From Tretioscincus oriximinensis (Eukaryota > Chordata > Lepidosauria > Squamata > Gymnophthalmidae), in contig JAJVDF010000252.1 in assembly GCA_022410635.1 (NCBI GenBank), positions 1,579,569-1,643,568 of the forward strand: 64,000 bases of DNA. The letters are read 5' to 3'. Both the position numbers and the translations under genes were made by a program. Each line of letters starts with the position of its first letter. Positions within the stretch are counted from its first letter, which is position 1. This document shows, piece after piece, positions 61,901 through 64,000 of the stretch. A model generated the notes under the pieces. It did not search any database, was not told the origin of the DNA, and saw nothing but the letters and a program-made list of their open reading frames with translations.

Positions 61901-62656
61901 ATTTCATGGGTTCAAATCTCTGTACTAAAGTTTTTAAGTATCAGTATAAATTACTTTCATTTTTCTACTTGAGGCAAAGAAATCAGGATTGATATTCCCA
62001 TTTCACTCTCATTTTCAGGAAATCAGAAGATCGTCCAAAAAATTCTGGCTGTGCCTGACAGGGGTGAAACTTTCCAAGGTGAAGACAGCCCAGCTGCTGC
62101 AATGAATTACAGGAACCGCACTTACAAGCAGCAGGGAATGCCTTCTCAAGGGCAAAAACCTCTTCTTCATAAACATTTAGGAAACCAAGAAGCATCAAAC
62201 ACTTCCGGCCACTGGCTGCAGATGAGCCACACTGCCAGACAAACAGCAACACTGCCAGACAAACAAACAGGGCACTACAGATACTCAGCTCAGAAAAGTA
62301 AAGGATCACAAGAACATTTACTCCAGCCAGTAGAACGTGGCAAACCTGAGATTACTACCACNGATTGTAACCCATCGCTTAGAAGGGGCTACAGTACTCT
62401 GTGTATGCCGCTAGGGGCGTCAAAAGATATAGGTGGCTTCCACAGTTGTCCTGTGCCTCCTCCACAAGCTAAGCTTCCAGGCCCAAGGAGGGTAGATATG
62501 CCCCCAGATGAAGACTGGAGACAGAGTAGCTACGCTTCTCAGACTGGCGCAAGGAGAATGTTACCAGGACCCAGTCTTTACTCGTCTCGTTCTGAGATGC
62601 ATCGCAAGATGCTGGCCTGTACGTCTGCTTCTTCCCTGCCCAACAGTGGCTGGTGA
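13847..62656 (+). CDS. USP54: USP54, ubiquitin-specific peptidase 54, complete coding region in 22 coding exons
   Basis: Joined exons give 5166 nt, 1721 residues plus stop, close to the roughly 1,680 residues of the mammalian protein. Order: USP catalytic domain (about 30-355), Ser-rich low-complexity region (about 380-725), coiled coil and MIT-like helices (about 727-865), long disordered region, and a conserved C-terminal motif (about 1663-1683). The Cys box QNSC puts the nucleophile at Cys42. The His box GKHYSTF puts His302, and Asp319/Asp320 follow in MYFDD. Cysteine pairs 166/169 and 225/229 look like the USP zinc-binding finger. USP54 and its paralogue USP53 were long listed as inactive; recent biochemistry reports K63-linked ubiquitin chain cleavage, and the residues seen here fit an active enzyme. 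All exon phases are mutually consistent and no disabling change was found. Identification rests on recalled similarity to mammalian USP54, which is very strong in exons 1-9 and weaker in exons 18-22. Confidence 0.96.
15194..15488 (+). repeat. tRNA-derived SINE, family A
   Basis: The head resembles a tRNA gene with an A box (TGGCTGAGTTGCTTAGG) and a degraded B box (GGGTTTCGAAGCTC). A body follows with GGGGAGGGGTGAGCACCTTC and AGCCAACCCAGCTATTC. It ends with GTAAGCCGCTTTGAGTCCCC, a GGAGTATAAAAATC-like block and a (CTT)n tail. Confidence 0.85.
15960..16130 (+). repeat. Penelope-type 3' tail fragment (copy 2)
   Basis: A hairpin (TCAGATGTTATG...CATAACATTTGA) is followed by a TTGAAGA box, a stem, ACAAAAGCTTGTGC, TTAGTCTCCAAGTGCTATAA and an end reading CTATTTCTCTGAAAT. 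Confidence 0.6.
16165..16290 (+). repeat. Penelope-type 3' tail fragment (copy 3)
   Basis: CATCTGAAGAAGGTGACATG, a CTACAAAAAGCTCATGCC block, then TTAGTCTCCAAGTGCTACAA. It lies about 60 bp after copy 2, whose terminal block ends at about 16118. The pair may be a tandem or partial duplication. Confidence 0.6.
17565..17657 (+). CDS. USP54: USP54 coding exon 2 (residues 50-80)
   Basis: Encodes [15 protein letters not shown]... through [12 protein letters not shown], near-identical to the mammalian protein as recalled. The acceptor is TTTACAG and the donor AAA|GTAAGT, phase 0 on both sides. Confidence 0.97.
19905..20330 (+). mobile_element. L2-like LINE, degenerate RT C-terminal fragment
   Basis: Translation in broken frames gives [10 protein letters not shown] (an RT motif), then [20 protein letters not shown], and the [12 protein letters not shown] stretch near the end. 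This is the L2-group reverse transcriptase C-terminus. It is the same family as the fragment at 8751. Confidence 0.7.
20455..20655 (+). promoter_or_regulatory. CpG-rich TATA-bearing island in intron 2, possible internal promoter
   Basis: About 200 bp contain roughly 19 CpGs in otherwise CpG-poor DNA. A TATAAAGG lies at 20506-20513, a GCCGGAAGT ETS-like site at 20522-20530 and a CCAAT at 20558-20562. A good donor-like CCCCG|GTAAGG has its GT at 20645-20646. It could be an alternative first exon of USP54, which would skip exons 1-2 and the catalytic Cys, or an inserted promoter fragment. The flanks carry a 10-bp inverted match (GAACATAAAT...ATTTATGTTC). Transcription is not shown. Confidence 0.4.
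20787..20921 (+). CDS. USP54: USP54 coding exon 3 (residues 81-125)
   Basis: Encodes [20 protein letters not shown]... to [10 protein letters not shown], where DAAE is the USP QDA/DAAE-type box that follows the Cys box. Acceptor CCTAG|GGT, donor TTT|GTGAGT, phase 0 on both sides. Confidence 0.97.
21845..22345 (+). repeat. tRNA-derived SINE, family A, with expanded pyrimidine microsatellite
   Basis: The best-preserved head of the family: an A box in GGATAGCTCAGTCGCTAAGG, a B box in GGGTTTCGAAGCC. The body runs to GCAAGCCGCTTTGAGTCCC and GGGGTATAAGAACC. The tail has grown into about 210 bp of (CTT/CTCCTT/CCCTTCTT)n from 22132 to 22342. Long open frames on both strands here are artefacts of the repeat. 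Confidence 0.88.
22346..23490. other. Intron 3 segment without recognised feature
   Basis: AT-rich sequence. An open frame at 23212-23490 ends exactly at the border of the following SINE and may be a remnant of the retroelement coding region seen at 23744-24560. I cannot name a family for it. Confidence 0.4.
23491..23743 (+). repeat. tRNA-derived SINE, family B (Sauria/ACA-like)
   Basis: The head AGAGCCAATTTGGTGTAGTG contains the A box. A degraded B box (TTCAATTCCC) is followed by AGCTGGGTGACCTTGGGCCA and CTCTCAGCCCAACCTAC. It ends with GGCCGCTCTGAGACCTTCGG, GGGCGGGATACAAG and (AAAT)n. Body and tail match the general plan of squamate tRNA SINEs as I recall them. Confidence 0.8.
23744..24560 (+). 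pseudogene. Unassigned retroelement-like open-frame remnant
   Basis: An open frame of about 138 codons (23982-24398) can be extended upstream in frame (…[18 protein letters not shown]…), although stops occur further up near 23870-23900. A polar, Lys/Gln-rich protein with an [10 protein letters not shown] helix is visible, and coding-like sequence ([12 protein letters not shown]) continues after the stop to about 24560. It could be an L1-type ORF1 or an N-terminal part of another retroelement. No diagnostic motif was seen. Confidence 0.3.
24870..24957 (-). mobile_element. Penelope-like element, endonuclease fragment, antisense arm
   Basis: On the minus strand this reads SNIVGSII, a short frameshifted stretch, then [12 protein letters not shown]. 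That is the start of the GIY-YIG endonuclease domain of a Penelope-like retroelement. The sequence matches the + strand arm at 24958-25045, with about 4 mismatches in the best 44 bp. After TGQSL the homology to the domain stops. Confidence 0.7.
24958..25288 (+). mobile_element. Penelope-like element, GIY-YIG endonuclease domain fragment
   Basis: Encodes [12 protein letters not shown] (a C-x3-C pair), [19 protein letters not shown] (GIY-YIG core with the Arg/His helix), [10 protein letters not shown] (His pair), [14 protein letters not shown] (acidic residue) and a LANY end, stopping at 25283-25285. Penelope-like elements carry this C-terminal domain after a telomerase-like reverse transcriptase. 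The reverse transcriptase part is absent, so the element is 5'-truncated. The frame is open over about 105 codons. Confidence 0.85.
25289..25689. other. Probable 3' UTR of the Penelope-like element
   Basis: AT-rich sequence between the endonuclease stop and the conserved tail block at 25690. It contains nothing else recognisable. Linkage to the element is inferred from position and orientation only. Confidence 0.4.
25690..25812 (+). repeat. Penelope-type 3' tail fragment (copy 4), downstream of the GIY-YIG fragment
   Basis: CTAAAGAAGTAGACGTGTCC is followed by ATGAAAGCTTATGCC, GTTAGTCTCAAAGTGCTAAC, a GGACTTTCTACTGGAC block and TATTTCTCTGAAAT. It lies about 400 bp after the endonuclease stop codon in the same orientation. 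This is the basis for calling all five copies Penelope-type. Confidence 0.6.
26067..26180 (+). CDS. USP54: USP54 coding exon 4 (residues 126-163)
   Basis: Encodes [18 protein letters not shown]... to [11 protein letters not shown]. Acceptor TACAG, donor CAG|GTGGGT, phase 0 on both sides. Confidence 0.97.
26270..26352 (+). CDS. USP54: USP54 coding exon 5 (residues 164-191)
   Basis: Encodes [20 protein letters not shown]..., which supplies the first Cys pair (166/169) of the USP finger. It is separated from exon 4 by only 89 bp. The donor is CTCTG|GTAAGT and leaves TG of Cys191 for exon 6. Confidence 0.97.
26353..26977 (+). other. USP54: USP54 intron 5
   Basis: GT-AG intron of 625 bp. No repeat or second signal recognised. 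Confidence 0.85.
26978..27083 (+). CDS. USP54: USP54 coding exon 6 (residues 191-226)
   Basis: Encodes [20 protein letters not shown]... to MGDLRNCP, with Cys225 of the second Cys pair near its end. Acceptor TTTAAAG, donor CCG|GTTTGT (weak at +4), phase 0 out. Confidence 0.96.
27084..29147 (+). other. USP54: USP54 intron 6
   Basis: GT-AG intron of 2064 bp. Positions 27084-28670 show nothing recognised. A CR1 3' fragment lies at 28678-29010. Confidence 0.85.
28678..29010 (+). mobile_element. CR1 LINE, 3' fragment
   Basis: Encodes [20 protein letters not shown] then [10 protein letters not shown] and a stop, the CR1 reverse transcriptase C-terminus. The 3' UTR follows, ending with TGGCCTGATCCAGTATGGCT and CTTCTTATGTTCTGATG. 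The open frame to the stop is intact. Confidence 0.88.
29148..29294 (+). CDS. USP54: USP54 coding exon 7 (residues 227-275)
   Basis: Encodes [20 protein letters not shown]... to LGTCLKLGD, with Cys229 of the finger. Acceptor TTTTAG, donor GAT|GTGAGT, phase 0. Confidence 0.97.
29536..29685 (+). CDS. USP54: USP54 coding exon 8 (residues 276-325), His box
   Basis: Encodes [20 protein letters not shown]..., GKHYSTFFF with catalytic His302, and [11 protein letters not shown] with Asp319/Asp320 as the third catalytic residue candidates. Acceptor TCACAG, donor GAG|GTAAGC, phase 0. Confidence 0.98.
29686..32244 (+). other. USP54: USP54 intron 8
   Basis: GT-AG intron of 2559 bp. A TTATGTTC triplication at about 31648-31668 may be the end of a lost CR1 copy. 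No other repeat or gene was recognised. Single Ns occur at 30091, 30484, 31250 and 31861. Confidence 0.85.
32245..32413 (+). CDS. USP54: USP54 coding exon 9 (residues 326-382)
   Basis: Encodes [20 protein letters not shown]... , the end of the USP fold with the LLLYADP strand, then a Ser/Gln-rich linker to YDSEDSG. Acceptor AATTTCAG, donor TCAG|GTAAAA, phase 1 out. The 24 bp around the acceptor recur in intron 10. Confidence 0.97.
32414..33686 (+). other. USP54: USP54 intron 9
   Basis: GT-AG intron of 1273 bp. Its main feature is a purine-only (GAA/GAAA)n microsatellite at about 32945-33070, preceded by (ATT)n. The rest has nothing recognised. Confidence 0.85.
32930..33070 (+). repeat. (GAA)n-rich purine microsatellite
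   Basis: An (ATT)n start runs into about 125 bp of almost uninterrupted GAA/GAAA/GATGAT with one N at 32978. Open frames through it are repeat artefacts. Confidence 0.9.
33687..33857 (+). CDS. USP54: USP54 coding exon 10 (residues 382-439)
   Basis: Encodes [20 protein letters not shown]... to [12 protein letters not shown], a Ser/Thr-rich segment conserved with mammals. Acceptor TAACAG, donor ACAG|GTGATT, phase 1 on both sides. Confidence 0.96.
34108..34131 (+). repeat. Exact 24-bp duplicate of the exon 9 splice acceptor
   Basis: Positions 34108-34131 equal 32235-32258 base for base, covering the end of intron 8 (AAAATTTCAG) and the first 14 bases of exon 9. Read in the exon 9 frame the copy gives IGPK and then TGA. 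Confidence 0.9.
34641..35124 (+). repeat. tRNA-derived SINE, family A, carrying a 185-bp insert
   Basis: The head has GCTCAGTCGCTAAGGAGATG and the body the AGCCAACCCAGCTATTCG block, with part of the body deleted. The tail has GTAAGCCATTTTGAGTC, an AGAGTATAAAAACTC-like block and (CTT)n. The element is split by a GC-rich insert at 34764-34948 flanked by a perfect 16-bp direct repeat. Confidence 0.85.
34764..34948. mobile_element. 185-bp GC-rich TATA-bearing insert in a SINE
   Basis: The insert is flanked by AAGAATTGCAAGAAAT at 34748-34763 and again at 34949-34964, a perfect 16-bp target-site duplication. It contains many CpGs, a CCGGAAAT ETS-like site and TATAAAAT at 34896-34903, but no A-tail on either strand and no inverted termini. 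A 16-bp duplication suggests LINE-mediated insertion. The source sequence is not recognised. It may be a promoter or first-exon fragment, or a LINE 5' UTR piece. Confidence 0.6.
35855..35915 (-). mobile_element. CR1-type fragment, short
   Basis: ATCATAGAGTGAGAAGGGAC followed by CATTGAGTCCAATCCC is the antisense CR1-type block ATCATAGA...GGAAGGGACCT...AGTCCAA as I recall it from sauropsid genomes. Confidence 0.5.
36555..36686 (+). CDS. USP54: USP54 coding exon 11 (residues 439-483), GC donor
   Basis: Encodes [20 protein letters not shown]..., a basic stretch, and QPSGYHSEG. The only donor that keeps the frame and matches the mammalian SGYHSEGETLKEK junction is GAAG|GCAAGA at 36686/36687, a GC-AG intron. 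The donor is otherwise perfect consensus, as is usual for GC donors. Confidence 0.93.
36687..37368 (+). other. USP54: USP54 intron 11 (GC-AG)
   Basis: Begins with GCAAGA and ends with AATATAG. Of its 682 bp, 495 are an L1 insert (36754-37248) plus its target duplication, so the ancestral intron was only about 170 bp. Confidence 0.88.
36754..37248 (+). mobile_element. L1-clade LINE, 5'-truncated, with 17-bp target-site duplication
   Basis: Carries the ORF2 C-terminal tail (about 36780-37076, ending [16 protein letters not shown]) and a 3' UTR with a G-rich tract (GGGGTGGGTNGGGGG near 37107). It ends with an A-rich tail. AGGACACTGATCAAATT flanks it at 36737-36753 and 37249-37265. An N at 36970 leaves one codon open. 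It starts 67 bp after the exon 11 donor. Confidence 0.92.
37369..37737 (+). CDS. USP54: USP54 coding exon 12 (residues 483-606)
   Basis: Encodes [20 protein letters not shown]..., [16 protein letters not shown], and the conserved [19 protein letters not shown] block, ending QLSPFSED. The codon at 37734-37736 is NCA (Ser, Pro, Thr or Ala; mammals have Ser). Donor CAG|GTAGGA, phase 1. Confidence 0.95.
37738..39813 (+). other. USP54: USP54 intron 12
   Basis: GT-AG intron of 2076 bp. A weak antisense SINE/LINE-tail-like stretch lies at about 38690-38770. No gene or further repeat was recognised. Confidence 0.8.
39814..40039 (+). CDS. USP54: USP54 coding exon 13 (residues 606-681)
   Basis: Encodes [20 protein letters not shown]... 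and the conserved [20 protein letters not shown] block. The first half is diverged from mammals, the second nearly identical. Acceptor TTTTTAG, donor TCTCG|GTAAGT, phase 2 out. Confidence 0.95.
40040..41592 (+). other. USP54: USP54 intron 13
   Basis: GT-AG intron of 1553 bp. Around 40190-40400 it has a Lys-rich open stretch ([10 protein letters not shown]) that could be an ancient retroelement remnant but has no diagnostic motif. A GC-richer segment at 41000-41240 has open frames on both strands without family resemblance. Single Ns occur at 40574 and 41242. Confidence 0.8.
41593..41726 (+). CDS. USP54: USP54 coding exon 14 (residues 681-726)
   Basis: Encodes [20 protein letters not shown]..., [10 protein letters not shown] and [10 protein letters not shown]. 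Two donors lie 6 bp apart: ATTG|GTAACG (end 41726) and AACG|GTAAGA (end 41732). The first gives the mammalian length. The second is closer to the donor consensus and would add Gly-Asn in frame. Confidence 0.92.
41727..43538 (+). other. USP54: USP54 intron 14
   Basis: GT-AG intron of 1812 bp. It contains one family-A SINE (42711-43020) and a poly-C run near 43390. Nothing else was recognised. Confidence 0.85.
42711..43020 (+). repeat. tRNA-derived SINE, family A
   Basis: Head GGATAGCTCACTCGCTAAGG, a B-box remnant (GGGTTTTTGAAGCCC), body GGGGAGGGGTGAGCACCTTC, tail GTAAGCCACTTTGAGTCCC and GCAGGGTATAAGAGCC, then a (TTC)n end. Confidence 0.87.
43539..43712 (+). CDS. USP54: USP54 coding exon 15 (residues 726-784), coiled coil
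   Basis: Encodes [20 protein letters not shown] followed by [16 protein letters not shown], a charged heptad-like helix, then [17 protein letters not shown]. Highly conserved with mammals. The donor is CAGG|GTAACG, phase 1. Confidence 0.96.
43713..45311 (+). other. USP54: USP54 intron 15
   Basis: GT-AG intron of 1599 bp. It has a 174-bp hAT-type MITE at 44720-44893. The remainder is AT-rich with no feature seen. Single Ns occur at 44439 and 44546. Confidence 0.85.
44720..44893. mobile_element. hAT-type MITE with perfect 8-bp target duplication
   Basis: ATGTAGAT flanks the element at 44712-44719 and 44894-44901. The ends CAGTGGGTCTCATTCTGGG and (reverse-complemented) CAGTGATTACCAATC are imperfect inverted repeats with the CAGTG start typical of hAT. 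It has no coding capacity. Confidence 0.8.
45312..45431 (+). CDS. USP54: USP54 coding exon 16 (residues 784-824), MIT-like start
   Basis: Encodes [19 protein letters not shown]... and [16 protein letters not shown], a helix-turn-helix pattern resembling an MIT domain (small residues at [11 protein letters not shown]). Acceptor TTGCAG, donor ATAT|GTAAGT, phase 1. Confidence 0.95.
45432..46545 (+). other. USP54: USP54 intron 16
   Basis: GT-AG intron of 1114 bp. No repeat or gene was recognised. A single N lies at 46158. Confidence 0.85.
46546..46732 (+). CDS. USP54: USP54 coding exon 17 (residues 824-886)
   Basis: Encodes [20 protein letters not shown] then [17 protein letters not shown], the rest of the MIT-like helical segment, then a Gln/Pro-rich linker. 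Acceptor TTTTTAG, donor ACAAG|GTAGAC, phase 2. Confidence 0.95.
47738..47826 (+). repeat. Penelope-type 3' tail fragment (copy 5)
   Basis: CATTTGAAGAAGCAGACTTG, then GTAAAAGTCCATGCTG and TTGTTAGTCTCTAGGGTTCT, ending where the hAT element begins. Confidence 0.55.
47827..48125. mobile_element. hAT-type non-autonomous element
   Basis: An 8-bp duplication with one mismatch (CCCTAGAA at 47819-47826, CCCTAGAT at 48126-48133) flanks it. The right end, reverse-complemented, reads CAGGGGTGGGCAACTAAAT, a common hAT terminus; the left end CAGATCTGGTCAAGAGG is its diverged partner. Confidence 0.75.
50287..51710 (+). CDS. USP54: USP54 coding exon 18 (residues 886-1361), large exon
   Basis: The largest exon (1424 bp) encodes the disordered Ser/Pro-rich region. 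Conserved islands are [13 protein letters not shown] at the start, [15 protein letters not shown] (about 1131-1145) and [20 protein letters not shown] (about 1315-1334). The frame is open throughout. The N at 51136 is in a CTN codon, which is Leu whatever the base. Acceptor GTTTCAG, donor ACAG|GTAAAG, phase 1. Confidence 0.95.
51711..53751 (+). other. USP54: USP54 intron 18
   Basis: GT-AG intron of 2041 bp. No repeat family or gene was recognised. The open frames at 52069-52257 (minus) and 52931-53179 have no family resemblance. Confidence 0.8.
53752..53870 (+). CDS. USP54: USP54 coding exon 19 (residues 1361-1400)
   Basis: Encodes [20 protein letters not shown] then [14 protein letters not shown]. 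The GLSKTPTAE motif matches mammalian GLSKTSTAE. Acceptor TCCTGCAG, donor AAG|GTAATA, phase 0. Confidence 0.9.
53871..54788 (+). other. USP54: USP54 intron 19
   Basis: GT-AG intron of 918 bp with nothing else recognised. Confidence 0.8.
54789..54926 (+). CDS. USP54: USP54 coding exon 20 (residues 1401-1446)
   Basis: Encodes [20 protein letters not shown] followed by [13 protein letters not shown] and VSSHSF, conserved with mammalian YSAENLRRISRSLSGT. Acceptor TCTGCAG, donor TTT|GTAAGT, phase 0. Confidence 0.95.
54927..57919 (+). other. USP54: USP54 intron 20
   Basis: GT-AG intron of 2993 bp. A degraded LINE-type coding remnant lies on the minus strand at about 57070-57320. The rest shows nothing recognised. 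A single N lies at 57078. Confidence 0.8.
57070..57320 (-). mobile_element. Degenerate non-LTR retrotransposon C-terminal remnant
   Basis: Minus-strand translation gives [20 protein letters not shown], which resembles the E-x-x-x-H-x-L-x-x-C zinc-like end of several LINE reverse transcriptases. The clade is uncertain and the boundaries are approximate. Confidence 0.4.
57920..58109 (+). CDS. USP54: USP54 coding exon 21 (residues 1447-1510)
   Basis: Encodes [20 protein letters not shown]..., a Ser-rich run and [18 protein letters not shown], matching the mammalian SSSSLPVIHDPSVFLLGPQ region in layout. Acceptor TCAAAAG, donor TCAG|GTAATC, phase 1. Confidence 0.9.
59221..59528. mobile_element. 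Mariner/Tigger-type MITE
   Basis: Perfect inverted termini, CAGTGGTACCTCGGTTCTCG plus AAC on each side (23 bp), are flanked by TA on both sides, the target preference of Tc1/mariner elements. The interior has no open transposase and is CpG-rich. It includes a perfect tandem duplication of 31 bp (59320-59350 and 59351-59381). Confidence 0.9.
60826..61155 (+). repeat. tRNA-derived SINE, family A
   Basis: Head GATAGCTCAGTTGCTTAGG, B box GGGTTTCGAAGCCC, body GGGGAGGGGTGAGCACCTTC, tail GTAAGCCGCTTTGAGTCCC, GCGGGGTATAAGAACC and a (TTCTTA/TTATTC)n end. The head and tail are among the least diverged. Confidence 0.9.
61520..61750 (-). repeat. tRNA-derived SINE, family B, antisense
   Basis: On the minus strand: AGAGCCAGTTTGGTGTAGTG (A box), CCGGTTCGATTCCCC (a good B box), AGCTGGGTGACCTTGGGCCA, CCGCCCTGAAACC, GGGCGGGATATAAG and (AAAT)n. 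It is the better preserved of the two copies. Confidence 0.85.
62019..62656 (+). CDS. USP54: USP54 coding exon 22 (residues 1510-1721 and stop)
   Basis: Encodes [20 protein letters not shown]..., a polar region, and the conserved [20 protein letters not shown] block (about 1663-1682), ending SLPNSGW-stop at 62654-62656. The N at 62362 is in an ACN codon (Thr). A 20-bp-offset repeat (ACTGCCAGACAAACA twice, about 62231-62265) is read in two frames. The last 38 or so residues differ from the mammalian C-terminus. Confidence 0.93.
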
Positions 62657-63126
62657 AATCTGACTATTCAGATGTGTCAGTTTCCTTGTGAAATAGTGGT
62701 CTGANAAACTATTCATAGCAACCTTTCTTCCAGGCGGTGTCTGTGCCAGTTTTGTCTTTAAAAGTAGTTATAAAATAAGTGGAAGCTGATTGCACTGTTT
62801 CTACTTCCATATTGCTGGATCACTGTCTATGGGGAAATTTTCAGCGACTCCCATTACCGTCTTCGTTCCATAGGAAATGGATTGCAGATCACTAGTAATG
62901 GAAGGAAAGCAAGTTTTTTGTTTTTTTTACAGAGACTAAAAATGAAATAATCTGTTGTTGAACAACAGACTGTATTTTAAAGTACCTAGTCATGAAAAAT
63001 AACACTAGGACCATTATATGCCAATCCTCTATTCAATTTTGGCTTATTAATTTGTTAGCTGAACAGGGAAAGCTAAGAGAATATCTTTGTTTCCCATGCT
63101 AAAACTTGGCAGTGCTTTTTGGATTA

Positions 63127-63132
63127 AATAAA
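63127..63132 (+). terminator. USP54: Polyadenylation signal AATAAA (first)
   Basis: AATAAA followed by TGTATCATTTTTTTGTGC, a T/GT-rich downstream element. Confidence 0.55.
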
Positions 63133-63363
63133 GAAGCAAATGTATCATTTTTTTGTGCTGATGATTGCTGTAGATGCTAGTAAGGAAATGGGAAGAAGTC
63201 ATCATTCAAGTGCAAACCAGTCTTTTTTCCTCCTCCTTTAGAGGGAACTAACAGTGCTTCAAATTTCAAAAGCTGTTACGTCTGCACACTTACCTGTTAA
63301 CATGTAAACACAAGATCACTTTAACTATTTTAGGGTCAAACATTCTTGCCTTTGTATTTTTCA

Positions 63364-63369
63364 AATAAA
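63364..63369 (+). terminator. USP54: Polyadenylation signal AATAAA (second)
   Basis: AATAAA followed within 40 bases by TGTGTAATTGTTTTTATG and GTTATTGTTGG. The GT-rich downstream element is the best of the three. Confidence 0.6.
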
Positions 63370-63740
63370 TTTATGAAATATTTACACTTGTGTAATTGTT
63401 TTTATGTTATTGTTGGATGCAAACTTACTCCAGGGGNTCCTCTACGCAGCTTTCTTGGTTTGCTTATTTCCTGGGTGAGGCTGAAGATCTAATAACCCTT
63501 TACTTTCCAGGCAGTTTGGCTCTACACTGATCTACAGTCACTCCCTTTTTGCAATCTTTAATACAAATTACAATATGGCCCCATTTTAAGTTAATTTGCT
63601 TTATGCAATTGCAATTGAGCATATTTAGCCATTGAAACTTCATTACTNTATTAAGCATTCCTGTTTCATTTGATTTTCCCTTTGCCAAGATGATATCAGA
63701 AGGAAGGGTTCAGGGATGACTTGTGAGAAGACTTGTGTTA

Positions 63741-63746
63741 AATAAA
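63741..63746 (+). terminator. USP54: Polyadenylation signal AATAAA (third)
   Basis: AATAAA with a moderately T-rich stretch (TTCTTGTCCATTTTTAATTC) about 35 bases downstream. It is the last signal near the gene. Confidence 0.4.
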
Positions 63747-63770
63747 GCCTTACTGCGTTTCAAAATTGGT

Positions 63771-64000
63771 ACACTGCCATTCTTGTCCATTTTTAATTCT
63801 TATCTATTAAATACACAGTTTCTCTTTCATTCAAATATTAAAGGCCTAGTTAACAATTTGGTGTTAGTCGCTCTTCTGCTAATTTTCTGGCTCTATTATC
63901 AATAATTTGATTTTTTTTAATTCTGTGAACAAATACAATACACCAAATATTTATGATTGCTTTGCCCTTGGCCTTTCAAAACCTACAATCTGAAGTAGAC
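63771..64000. other. Downstream flank
   Basis: AT-rich sequence with no gene, exon or repeat recognised before the window ends. Confidence 0.5.

Larger units (their letters stand above)
58110..62018 (+). other. USP54: USP54 intron 21
   Basis: GT-AG intron of 3909 bp. It contains a mariner-type MITE (59221-59528), a family-A SINE (60826-61155) and an antisense family-B SINE (61520-61750). A poly-C run lies near 60320. The other stretches show nothing recognised. Single Ns occur at 58302, 58657, 59464, 59741, 60550 and 60834. Confidence 0.85.
62657..63770 (+). other. USP54: USP54 3' UTR
   Basis: It follows the stop without another open frame and is AT-rich. Three AATAAA signals are present. 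Which is used cannot be told, so the 3' limit given here assumes the last. Single Ns occur at 62705, 63437 and 63648. Confidence 0.7.

Noticed and set aside
1..64000. CRISPR array, prokaryotic operon or phage system
   Set aside because: No regularly spaced direct repeats or bacterial-type coding density. The window is clearly vertebrate nuclear DNA.

Overview
The window is vertebrate nuclear DNA. It is AT-rich and intron-dominated, with GT-AG (and one GC-AG) introns, CR1, L2-like and L1 LINEs, tRNA-derived SINEs, hAT and mariner-type MITEs, and a Penelope-like element with a GIY-YIG domain. Both the repeat mix and the protein divergence from mammals point to a squamate reptile (lizard or gecko-like). 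The species cannot be fixed from the sequence. Isolated single N bases mark it as a draft or consensus assembly.

One protein-coding gene was found, on the + strand: USP54, a ubiquitin-specific protease. Its complete coding sequence lies in 22 coding exons between 13847 and 62656. All splice phases agree and give 5166 nt and 1721 codons plus a stop. The catalytic USP domain is encoded by exons 1-9, with Cys42, His302 and Asp319/Asp320 present. A low-complexity middle region, a coiled coil and MIT-like helical segment (exons 15-17), a large 1424-bp exon 18 and a conserved C-terminal motif follow. The 3' UTR runs from 62657 with AATAAA signals at 63127, 63364 and 63741.

Positions 1-13846 are upstream or 5' noncoding. 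They hold a possible solo LTR (about 750-1150, minus), a CR1 fragment, a 5'-truncated L1 (5404-7560), an L2-like LINE interrupted by a hAT MITE, and a GC-rich hAT-type element with a Z-DNA-prone core (10033-10434). No promoter or noncoding first exon of USP54 could be fixed.

Introns carry most of the other structure: six copies of one tRNA-SINE family and two of another, a near-palindromic pair of Penelope endonuclease fragments (intron 3), five copies of a Penelope-type 3' tail with a hammerhead-like core, two CpG-rich TATA-bearing islands (introns 2 and 10), an L1 with a 17-bp target-site duplication (intron 11), two hAT elements with 8-bp duplications (introns 15 and 17), a mariner-type MITE (intron 21), and an exact 24-bp copy of the exon 9 splice acceptor in intron 10. 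No second gene, RNA gene or CRISPR array was supported.
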